Below, piece by piece: positions 1 through 10,100 of a stretch of 64,000 nt of DNA. The notes beneath the pieces are model-generated. The model worked only from the letters and a program-made list of their open reading frames with translations. It did not search any database and was not told the origin of the DNA. How positions within the stretch are numbered: position 1 is the first letter of the stretch; the number at the start of each line of letters is the position of its first letter. A program made the translations under genes and the position numbers. The stretch comes from Cliona cf. orientalis (lineage: Eukaryota; Porifera; Demospongiae; Clionaida; Clionaidae). The DNA lies in assembly GCA_963930775.1 (NCBI GenBank), contig OZ005696.1, positions 2,790,001 to 2,854,000 on the forward strand. The letters are read 5' to 3'.

Positions 1-267
1 GGATGCACACCACAAGAAATGAGATATAGCTAGTACTTACATGGCCCCTACCTCATGGCGAATGGTGAAAGATTACGTAATACCATTGGCCGTATAAACG
101 CAATTATGTGCGAGGCGTCCAGTAACTGCCTCCGTCCGATAATACCCTACCCTACTCTATACTACAGTACGGTACGGGGTCGTCCATCGCAATTATTGGA
201 TTCGCAATTTGGCCTGACTTGACTAGAACGCAATTATTAAACTACGCAATTAAAACCCGTCCTACGG
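1..267. mobile_element. Right end of nested TA-insertion elements (partial)
   Basis: Bases 1-157 are the right end of the inner element seen complete at 38663-39478, ending in ACCCTACTC before a TA. Bases 160-267 are the right half of the outer MITE, ending in CCTACGG before TA. The window edge cuts off the left part. It lies in the intron upstream of gene 1's ROC-COR exon. The rest of 1-726 holds no coding signal apart from the acceptor tract just before 727. Confidence 0.75.
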
Positions 268-726
268 TATGTGTATACACATGTGTAGCAATGTTTAGCC
301 ACAACATTTATGTATACATGTAATATGTGTGTGATTATTTGCTGTGTGTGGCGGATATTCAGTAATATTTATATGCACACTTGGTGATCTTTACCGAATT
401 ATTAATTTTGTACAGTATCCTTGTAGTTTCCATTTTAATTAAGTACAAGCCTTTTCCTCACAAACTTCTGTACACCAGAATGAGCTACATGCAGCTCACC
501 TATAGACTTACATAAGGTTCTTTGTTTCTACCATTAGGTGTAGTGTCAGACTTTTGACAGGGTAGGTAACTCTTGGTGATCTTTACCAAATAATATTATG
601 AATAATTGTTATACATGTACATGTAATTTCAACGACCATTACCAATTAAATGAGCAATGCATATCTGTACACCAGAATAAACTAGCTCATCTGTAGACTT
701 ATATAAGGTTTATTTTGTTCCTACAG

Positions 727-3375
727 TTAGCGAAAGAACCCAGCAGTGCTTTGATGCAGCCATGATGGAGGGTGAAGTGTCGTTACGAAATGGCAGCGCC
801 TTACTCTTAGGGGTGGGAGGATCAGGAAAAACGCACTTCCTTGCAGCTTTCCTCAAGGAAGATCCTCCATCGATGCGAGAAAGCACTCCATGTGCGAAGA
901 AGCCAGTGAGAACTGTAGCTCACTGTAAGGCAGGAGTGAGCGACGACCACTTTGTACGAATCACCGACGACCACTATTCCGACATGCTTGTAACAACAGC
1001 TGAGGCATTTCCACATTCACCCGATGGTGAAGATGTCGCTAAGCCTTCTACCCAAGCCGAGGCTAAGGATGACTTGAACAGTTTAGCTAGTTCTTCATCT
1101 CCTAGTCAGAAGGAAACCATGAGGCAGCCATCGTCAGCTGTCAAAGTAGAAGCTTCGCAAAGAGAGGAAACATGGTGTGTTCGTCGTGCTATGAAGAGGC
1201 AGTACCTGAGTCGAATGCAGGCAGGAGCAAACAAGAAATCAGATCTTAATGACAAAGATTTGCTTGACGTCGATGATACAGGAGGCCAGCCTATGTTTCA
1301 TGAGGTCCTACCTGTGTTCATCCAAAACACCATGCTTGGCATGCTGATGGTGAAGCTCAATGAGCCCTTAGACAGCTTTCCGCTAGTCGAGTTCTACACC
1401 AGGGGAGAACGTGTTGGAGAGCCATTCGATTCACCTTTTACACACTTGGATACACTTTGCCACTGCATGAGGGTGATACGATCAACCTGTGACCGCAACA
1501 CATGTCCAAAGATTGCATTTGTGGGCACGCACAAAGACCTCCAGCACGAGTGCCCACAGGAGAGCATAGAATTGAAGGAGGAAAAGCTTCGAGGCATTAT
1601 ACCTCAGGAGATGGAGGATAATATCATAGTTCATGGAGAGTCACTGCTGCTTGCTGTCAATGTAAAAACACCAGAGAAAGAAGATGAGAAAGTCATATCC
1701 ATTTTGAGGGACAAAGCTATTCTAGAATTGCGTAAATTGAAGCCGAAAAAGGTGCCACTTCGATACATTCCCTTGGAAATGGCCTTTCAGCGAATCGCCA
1801 AGGAGCAAAGAAAATCGGTGATGAGTTATGATGAGTGCTTTGAAGTAGCAGCTACCTACAATTTCACACGAGAATCATTTGAAGTGGCACTGAAGTACCT
1901 TCATGGGCTGAAGCTAATCTTCTACTATGAAGAAGTTCTTCCTGATATTGTGTTCATCGATGCCCAGGCCATCCTTGACAAAATCACTGAGCTTGTGGTG
2001 CACAGCCTATCATTGCAAGCTAAGTCAAGTGGTAAGCTTCTTGGAGCACTCAAGAAATTTGTGAAACATGGAATTGTAACAGTCGAGATGCTCGAACAGT
2101 TCTCGTCTCATTACGTCCCTAAGCTTTTCATGAAGGAGCAGCTGATCTTGGTCCTTAAGCACCTGAGGATTATGGCTGAGGTTGGGAAAGGTGAGTATCT
2201 CATGCCCTGCCTCCTGAGGAAACAAGGCATACCACGTCTTGTGGCAGGTGCTTCATCGCTAGCTATCCCCGCTCTTCTCTTCTACTTTGGCCGAGACGGC
2301 CCCAAGCTTGGAGTTTACTGCTTTCTCCTATCTTCTCTCATCATGGAAGCCAAGTGGCAGCTTCTTGAAGTGGGTGGCTACCCTGTGCAAGTTTCTCGCA
2401 ATCGAGTGCAATTTGCTCTTCCTGGAAAAACTACGGGCTGCGTGACAATAACTGATCCATTTTCCTCCTATTTTCATGTCATTGTTGAGCTTGAGCCTCC
2501 CGAGGATGCCAGCGCTGATGGAATCCAACAAATCTACAAAGAAATATGTCCATCAATCCGCGAGATAATTCTCACTGGGATACGAAAGGCATTACATAAG
2601 CTGAACTACAATAATTTGATTCCCGAAATTGCCTTTCCTTGCATAAAGCATGACGACCTTCATCCAGCTATTGTTTCAGAAAAGCTAAGACGTCTGATCT
2701 GCACCCATGACTGCCGAGTCTACAGCGAAATGACCAAGCAACATAAGCTCTGGCTTGGCCATAAAGGTACCTCTAGAGTGTGTACATGTATAATAATATT
2801 ATGCTTATGTTACAAACTTGTACATAATTTATTTTGCCATATCTCCGTGCTCTGTGTTGATAAGGTTCTCTTTCAATAAGTAGTGAGATACTATTTGACA
2901 TTTCACTTTCTTCTGTTGTAAATATAGGTGAACTAATTTCTGAAAATCAAGGAGCTTCTACTGACGGTACACCACCTTCACAAACTGCCATGAATATTGG
3001 TAAGCAATAATTGAATTTCAACTTTATGGTAGGATCATATGGCATATCTCTTATACAGACACTATTCCAGCCCTAAAGAATTTATCAACAATGAAGACAG
3101 CCGAAGGAAAGAAGATCAAGATCATAGAGACAGTTGCACCGAAATGGAAATCTTTGGGGTTCCAGTTGGAATTTGACGAGTTCGGTTCAAAATTGGACAC
3201 GATCAAAGCCAAGAATAATAATGACCCAGAAGAATGCTGCCGTGAAATGTTCCAGCACTGGTTGAAGGGGAGTGGAGTAAGACCTTGCTCGTGGCGCAAA
3301 CTCATTGAACTGCTCGAAGATTGTGATTTTGAGGTGCTGGCTGAACGGGTGAATTCTGTTTTTAGTGCAAAATAA
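727..3375 (+). CDS. Gene 1: multi-death-domain ROCO GTPase, 3' part (ROC-COR-DD)
   Basis: Three exons are visible: 727-2766, 2928-2999 and 3059-3375 (TAA stop). All introns are GT-AG and phase 1. The large exon opens right after TTCCTACAG and has no start codon of its own, so MMEGE at 762 is internal; upstream death-domain exons lie left of the window. Numbering from M at 762, the P-loop GVGGSGKT is at residues 17-24, the G3 motif DTGGQ at 172-176 and the G4-like THKD at 256-259. A COR domain follows from about residue 335. About 145 residues separate G1 from G3, far more than usual for ROC, and include a Ser-rich, charged insert. A linker exon of 24 codons leads to a typical death domain (WKSLGF, PCSWRKLIELL). 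ROCO proteins ending ROC-COR-DD are known from DAPK1; such GTPases act as cytoplasmic signalling switches. The exons appear identical to those of gene 3. Reading into the first intron would end the protein at 2879 without the DD. Confidence 0.85.
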
Positions 3376-4627
3376 TTCCCCATGTATAATACAAGCACTG
3401 ATTAGTACATTAAAATTTAATTTTATGCACAACCATGCCACTCACACAATAGCTACCTTTTTTTACAAAATTTCTATTATACGAGTGATCACCAATTTTA
3501 TACCATGCTATTCTGACACATAATAAACAATGCCTGTGGACCATAATTTCATTACGTGTATTATTATACTATTCATTATGAGTACACCTAAAACTATTAT
3601 TAGTTTCTGCCAATTTCTTCATTATAAATCCAGGGAGTGTATCATGAAATCTTCGCTAAGCTGGGTCTGGAGCTTTTAATCCTATAGCTGTGTCACATCC
3701 CTAGTATGTAAAAAGGGACATTTTGAACGTGTATACATGTAGGTCTAAGTGTGAAATGTTTATTTATAGCACCTGGAGTTATTAATTTTAGCCCTACTTA
3801 TATTAACGCTGTTAGTGGGTGAAATTGCATGTTATGATCATGCAGTCTACACTATGATGTTAGCCCTATGTACCTACTGCATGTGGCTATCACACAATGT
3901 CATAAGACCTGACTATATATAGGAAGGTTGCCATGATTATTATGACATTGTGGTATACTATGAATACCTTAATTTGCTTGATTTCATTGGCTTCTGTATT
4001 CACTCTAGTGTGAGACCTGAGAGACATGTATTGTACCACCATCTATACAGTGTGTACATGTATGTATTCTGTCTGGCTGCTCTCCATAAAAGGAAGTGTT
4101 TGGATAATAATTAATTATTACTATTAAGTGGAGATGTCCAGTATAATTACGTTTGCATGAGTATGTTTCAACTCGGCTGCAGTCCTTTATTGACCTACAC
4201 ATCAATCAGTCAGCATAAAATTTTTATTACTGTTATGCTAATAATAGTCAAAATCCATAGCATTAATATAACTGCCACAGGATGTGTATATATAACAGCC
4301 AAGAGAAGCACACTAATGACCATATAAAGTACTCATTCTGGAGCTTCCTTTGTGATCCCTTGAATCATGACCCTGCTTCTGTTTCTGGTGTTTCAGTTCT
4401 TGTCCAAGCATAGCTTCAATGCTATAGTGAATGCTAATAACTGATCACCTGTAACTAAGCTATTAAATTTGTACTGACTGCAACATGACCAGTAAAATTT
4501 GACCAGTATGAGATCAGCAGAGTAGTATGCCCTGGTCCTTGACTAGTATCGGGAATTATTATGCCCATGTCCCATAATTATTGTGGGTAATCATGCTTGG
4601 CTATGCATGGCTATTATACTTCTACCT

Positions 4628-4664
<37 letters not shown>

Positions 4665-4677
4665 GCGCGCACGCATT

Positions 4678-4813
4678 AAATCCAAGTTTCTAATTCATTG
4701 TAATGTTTGCTATTTGTATAATGATAATAATAATATTATTATAGTATTATAATACTCATGTATATTATAATACACAAATAGCAAACATTACAAGGAATTA
4801 GAAACTTGGATTT
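4678..4813. repeat. Snap-back inverted repeat flanked by CA/TG runs
   Basis: The left arm 4678-4722 and right arm 4765-4813 are reverse complements over about 42 bases with one or two mismatches, around a loop of AAT/ATT repeats. The (CA)n before the left arm and (TG)n after the right arm are themselves complementary and extend the stem. It could be a fold-back MITE or a mutational palindrome. The copy is at about 43999-44134. Confidence 0.8.
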
Positions 4814-5776
4814 GTGTGTGTGTATGTTTTCAAGTTGTTAAAATTTAAAAATAGCATGGCCCGATGCCCAACCCCAGCAAAGCAGATAAGGACACATACA
4901 AAAATTACAATGCATGCATGATGAGAAAAAGATTTAGTATGAGTATATTTGACAGTATGTGTATTTATATAATTATTAGAGTCTTCCGGTCATCAGAGGA
5001 GAACCCAGTCTGATCCTCACCGGCCACGAGGGTTTCAGTCCCATTAATCTCCCGACCCACGGTCAGCTACAGAAAGGGCGGGACCACTCCCCTACGAGTA
5101 GTCCGGTAGCATATTCTTGGTACCCTTTGGCTTTCTCGAATCTTCTTCTTGTCATGTGACAAATTTCCTTTATGTGTGTCACGTGCCTATTTAGTGCGCT
5201 TGTAACTGGCTGCGCATACTTCTTATCGATTTTAGATATTAGTATGTATAAGCAATACCAGCGTGCAGTAATTTAAAATTGCTAGAAACTTTTATTAGAC
5301 TACAGTAAGTTGCTATTATGCTGATATGTTTTCATTGGACCCCTCATTATTCCTTTTTATATATAGTTGTATCTAGAGTTTAGCCCGATTCAACTGGATT
5401 TTAGTGACTCACCCTCCTTATGGCTATAGGACTGCATGTGGCTCTAGCTCTGTTACCATGTGCTTAGGCTATTGCTATTGGGCCATGTAATTTTAATGAT
5501 ATCCTATGTTTGGGTCACTTGCTAATTCTGTGGGATGTAATACTATAATTAACTGGTATGATTGCTGTGTAGCTATAATTATGTATTTATTCAGTACATG
5601 TATGTATGGATGTGTGCATCTGTTTGTGCATATGCATGTGTGTTAATAATTATTGTGTATGACACTGTTTTGCGTTCTAATGCTTACAGTGGGTCATGAC
5701 AACACTCCTAAGTGCTGTGTATGCTGTGTATGACACTGTTTTGCGTTCTAATGCTTACAGTGGGTCATGACAGCTT

Positions 5777-5779
<3 letters not shown>

Positions 5780-5833
<54 letters not shown>
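5780..5833. repeat. (TG)n microsatellite
   Basis: A run of about 27 TG dinucleotides. The copy at about 45101-45154 has the same length, which is notable because such runs mutate quickly. The ORF across it (Cys-Val repeats) is an artefact. Confidence 0.95.
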
Positions 5834-5836
<3 letters not shown>

Positions 5837-6671
5837 GCGGGACAAACTGAATTCACAGTCTATTGTCACCACCCGCATTGATTTTCAGATTTTCCCAAAT
5901 TTTTCAGATTTCAGATGCAATACAGTAAATATACAGTGCTTTTGAGCCCCACCTCTCGATTGCTCTAATTAGTGGGCGAGGCCTAGGTAAACTCGAGCTT
6001 GAGCATCAGCTATTTAGCTCTCTTTGTTAGTTTGAAATCTGAATAATGACCAACCGCCCGCATGCAAAATCGAAAACTTCGTGACGATTAACTGTGAATG
6101 TAGTTTGTCTCGCCTTGAGATGGCTGCATGCTATACAGCTTGACCACTAGCTACTATATTAAGGTTAATGATATTCACAACCTAATCTTCATGTGGATAT
6201 GGGGGCGTGTCATCATTACCTGGCTTATGCACGAATTGAACATGCTTTTGAGATATATGTGATACTTGTAAATATTTTACTGTGAGATCCTGCAGCTGAG
6301 GAAAGAAAGTAAATACAATGTCGTAGTTAACGCCGAGTACTAGAAAACGGTAAGGGGTTGTTCGTACAAAATCACAACTTGAGACCTAGAAGTGAGCTAA
6401 ACACAACACAACTGAGTGTGGAGTGCGAGTACGCATTTGGTAACCTATGTAACTTCTGTAACCGGTTACATTATCGATCAAGTACACACTAGGTGACCCT
6501 ATATTAAGCACCATATGATTATAGTAACAGCTGCTATCTGGATTGCATTAGTGCTATGGACTGATAATCCCTTTGGGGTCTATAAGCCCTTGATGATATA
6601 CATGTACATCCCCCGGCATCATTAAGTAAAAATTGAAAGCAAACAAAATTATGATAGGTTTAGCTACTTAC

Positions 6672-6857
6672 AACTGCAGCTTCAGTCTCCCAGGATGCTC
6701 AGCTTTAATTTCAGCTCCGTCAGCATCAGTCAATCCAAGTCTCTCAGAAAGAGCCAGGCCCTTCCCACTCGTGCATTCCATCAGCTATCATTCCAACGTG
6801 TCGTGGAGCCCCATCGCTTCCAGCATCAAGCACCTGGTTATACTGGTATATATCCAT
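6672..6857 (-). pseudogene. Relic first exon (death-domain half) of a lost NLR
   Basis: On the minus strand this aligns closely with the first exon of the intact NLR (32480-32299): the same ATG position, the motifs VLDAG and MIADGMHEWEG, and the same GTAAGT donor. A 4-bp insertion in the middle (near 6754) makes it 186 rather than 182 nt, shifts the frame and gives an early stop. No second death-domain exon or NACHT-LRR exon follows to the left. It sits directly upstream of and divergent from gene 2, exactly as the intact exon sits relative to gene 3. It therefore looks like the remains of a head-to-head pair whose NLR was lost. Confidence 0.8.
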
Positions 6858-7142
6858 GCTTTCTTATACTGTTAAGTCAATCTTCAGACTCGTCTTCAGA
6901 GGAGGGGCTGGGCGCGAGACTGGGTCCTATATAGACGTCTAGCTCGAGGAGGGTCTGGCGCGCGAGATCTCTGTAGACCGTCCATACAGACGTCACATGT
7001 CGTGTATGTACACAGCCCCTCCCCTCCCAGGTATAGTGCAACACGCAGTACGATCAGTGGTGTATGGTGTGTATGTGACATGGCTCAGGATAATCCATTG
7101 CCATAGCATTTACACCTTTTGATGGGTGTGGCTCGTAGCACA
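6858..7142. promoter_or_regulatory. Putative (formerly bidirectional) promoter and 5' leader of gene 2
   Basis: This lies between the NLR exon-1 relic and gene 2's first ATG. Two short blocks are conserved with the gene 3 promoter while the rest differs: GGCTCAGGAT.ATCCATTGCC (from about 7082) and CACCTTTTGATGGGTGTGGC (from about 7111). The first block begins at an upstream ATG (7080) with an 8-codon ORF ending at TAG 7106. GGGTGTGG resembles a GT-box. Promoter function is inferred from position and conservation. Confidence 0.5.
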
Positions 7143-10100
7143 ATGGAGGAGCTGGCAACATTGAACGGCCGAGAGGGTGAGATAAACATTAAAAGCCGGG
7201 GGGCGCGCCGTGTGCTGTATAGCTGAACTCATTAATCCGATTTTTGTCAGTGCATAGTGTTCACATAAATTATACTGATTCATGGAGACTGAACTGTGAG
7301 GGGGTTGTGGGTGCATGGCTGTGTACGGTAGCTAGACCTTGTGAATAAGTATTGTTATTGTCCAGCCCTACTGCTCACTATTGATAACGTGTATGAGGCA
7401 GTGAAGACAGTGAGGCTAAGCTGGAGAGAGCTGGCCAGGTGGCTGATGAAGTGGTATGATCCTTATGTTGAGGATCAAAAGAAGCTAGATGCCATTGAGC
7501 GTGAGAATGTCTCGGAAGAGGCTCGTTTGCAAGCTGTGGTGGCAGCATTTCTCCGGGGGAAGGTCCCTTCCAACCCTCATGGAGGATGCTGATCCATCGA
7601 TTGCACAAAGCAGGAGAGACTGACGTGGCTGAAGAAATCAAGACCAATGCAGAACCACACCAAGGTGAGTGGGTCTCGGTGTGGAGAGAGAGATGATGAT
7701 TAAGCTTATAATATGTACATAATGTATGCACTCCAGCTTTAATTTATTGGGATCAGATTGTTATGTGCCTGTGAGAACATAATTATACATGTGAGAATTA
7801 ATGTGTGTGACTGTGCAGTGTATGTGTATGTAGCTATGTGTATATGTGTGCGACTGGGTGACTCATGTAAATGTATGAAATCGTATGATTGTGTGACTGT
7901 GTGTGTGGTATGTGTGTACAGTACCTGAAGAATTGTTTTGATTGTACATGACAGTATACGTACCAGTACACCTAGTAAATTGAGAAGCATAATCAAAATT
8001 AATAGTTTTTGCTTGTAACAATGCACTTACAAATGCCTACGTTAGACACAATGATCTAATGTCAAGGGATATCGATAATAATATTATTATCATTACAAAC
8101 ATTCTTAGCACTGGCCATGGTCAAGTATTACTGCATGCACTAACTCTGTCCCCCCCCCCCCCCCAGACCCCACTATGACAGTGGATAATGTCACTCAAAT
8201 ACTGAACAAGACACCAGGAGACAAATGGGAGGAGGTGATGTGTGGAGATGGACTTGGTATTCCCCGGCCACTGCGTGCAGAGATCCAGAGGAGATACTCC
8301 ACTGACACAGAGAAGAACCATGCTTGTGTAGACTACTATGTAAACTGCCATCCTGAGGCTGGGTGGAAAGATCTTACCATGGGACTGTACAAGACAAAGG
8401 AATTTGCCTTAGCAAGGGAAACCAAGTCATTTATGTCAACTGGTAAAAATATAATACTATCACCATTATAATCGCACAGCCACTGATACTGTGTTCATAG
8501 AAATTTTCGCCAGGAGAAAATTTTTCCAATTTCACCACCTACTCTCATTGGCACAAAATTTAACTAATTTTTTGTCCTATATTAAAGATGGCATACACAT
8601 TGGAGACAATTAATGATTATTTTTTGCAGTTGGGATTGGAGAAATATTTTATCCAGCAAAAATTTTCATATAAATAATATTATACTACTGACATGCTCGT
8701 ATGATGAAGCTACTGGTACGACTACTGTGTTCGTTAATTAGCATTAGCCATCTAATTTTCCGTGCACCATACATACTAATATGAGGTTGTGTGATTTAGT
8801 GTGAGGCCTAGACTAGTAGTGATTTTGTCCACCCTCTTCCCCCCAGACCCCACTCTAACAGTGGATAACGTCAGTCGTGTCATGGAGAAGGTCGAGCCAA
8901 CAGTGAAGGCACAGGTGTGGAAGAATGCTAGTTATGCTCCAATGGAGGTGAAGAAGATGGAGGAGTTGTGCATATCTGGGAAGGAGGATGAATGTGCTGA
9001 CTTATATGTTAACTGCAATCCACATTCTTCATGGGAATATCTTGCCAGGTCACTATACCGTCATCACCAGGTGGCTGCAGTTGAGGAAGTGAGGTCATAT
9101 CTCCCTCCTAGAGGTGAGTCTTGCTTTACATGAGTTGCTATGGTAACCTAATAATGGTACATATAGGCAACCTGAAAAGAATTGAGGGGGGGGGGATAAG
9201 TAAATCAAGGGTACTTCAACAATAATTGTTACCCCGTGCGCATGTGCAAGGGGTAAAGCAATTGGTTTGTCTGTCTGTCGTCGTTGTTGTCGGCACGAAA
9301 ACCGCAAGATCTCTTGTTCTAGGCATCTGTGCAAGCTGTAAGCACAACCAATCAGTAGATATCGGTGAAAAACTGGTTTGTACGTGCTTCAAATTGCTCA
9401 AAAAGGCTTATACTAGAGCTACAAATCGTGCATTTTCTGTTCAGCATGCCTGTGGTTTATTGACCACACTCACTCTTTTAGCATAATAGTATGCTAATGT
9501 GACTGCCTGCGCATGCTCTAGTTCAATGTTGGAAAGGGTCATCAAGTTTGTACATTATTCAATGAAAGCAAAACAATCATGGCATACTAGAGCTCTGTAG
9601 AGCACATATACCCTGCGCGCTCTGTAGCCACTGTAGCATATTATTAGGCATATTACATCAAAATTTTGGATTATCCCTTACACTTTCTTTGCTACACATA
9701 ATAATAAAGGGGGCTTCAAGATACAATCTAGTCTTTGTTCCATAAAATTTCATTGAGTGGTTGCGGAGATATGGCTGTTTTAATATTTCTAAACATCACA
9801 ATTTTTCTGCCAGGCTTGTGTGTACTATTCCAATAGGGGAATGGCACGTAACATGTTGATTGCTTTAGAGGCCTATAACTCAAAAACTACACTAATGATT
9901 GACTCCAAACTTGAAATATAGCATGTAAGTACCTCTCTGCTTATTGTATTGATGAATTTAACATGCATTAATGAATAAAAAAAATTTGGTGTGCATACCT
10001 GTTTGACTGCTATTGTAGCTAATACTTCACTGCCTCAGAATTCCAGAAGCTGACTTTATGCATGATTTTTTGAAATTTCTAGTTTAGATGTCCACTCAAA

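Larger units (their letters stand above)
3376..6671. other. Non-coding spacer between gene 1 and the NLR exon-1 relic
   Basis: I see no credible gene here. It holds a (CA)n run near 4634-4663, a snap-back inverted repeat (4678-4813), a 47-bp direct repeat (5656-5702 and 5727-5773) and a long (TG)n run (about 5780-5833) that produces a spurious Cys-Val ORF. A GC-richer stretch at 4980-5110 stands out in composition but I do not recognise it. No remnant of the NACHT-LRR exon or of the second NLR death-domain exon was found. The whole stretch recurs at 42697-45992. Confidence 0.7.

Noticed and set aside
762-764. ATG (MMEGE) as the real start of the ROCO gene
   Set aside because: The open frame begins at an acceptor (CAG before 727) in phase 1, matching the phase of the upstream death-domain exons. 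In gene 4 the frame is open even further upstream. The ATG is most likely internal.
4980-5110. Possible structured RNA gene (GC-richer block with GGTTTCAGTCCC, T-arm-like)
   Set aside because: I could not fold it into a tRNA or match it to an snRNA I know; no promoter boxes or terminator found. A covariance-model search (Infernal/Rfam) would decide.
5712-5945. ORF with long Cys-Val repeat
   Set aside because: It is a translation of the (TG)n microsatellite; no splice or domain support.
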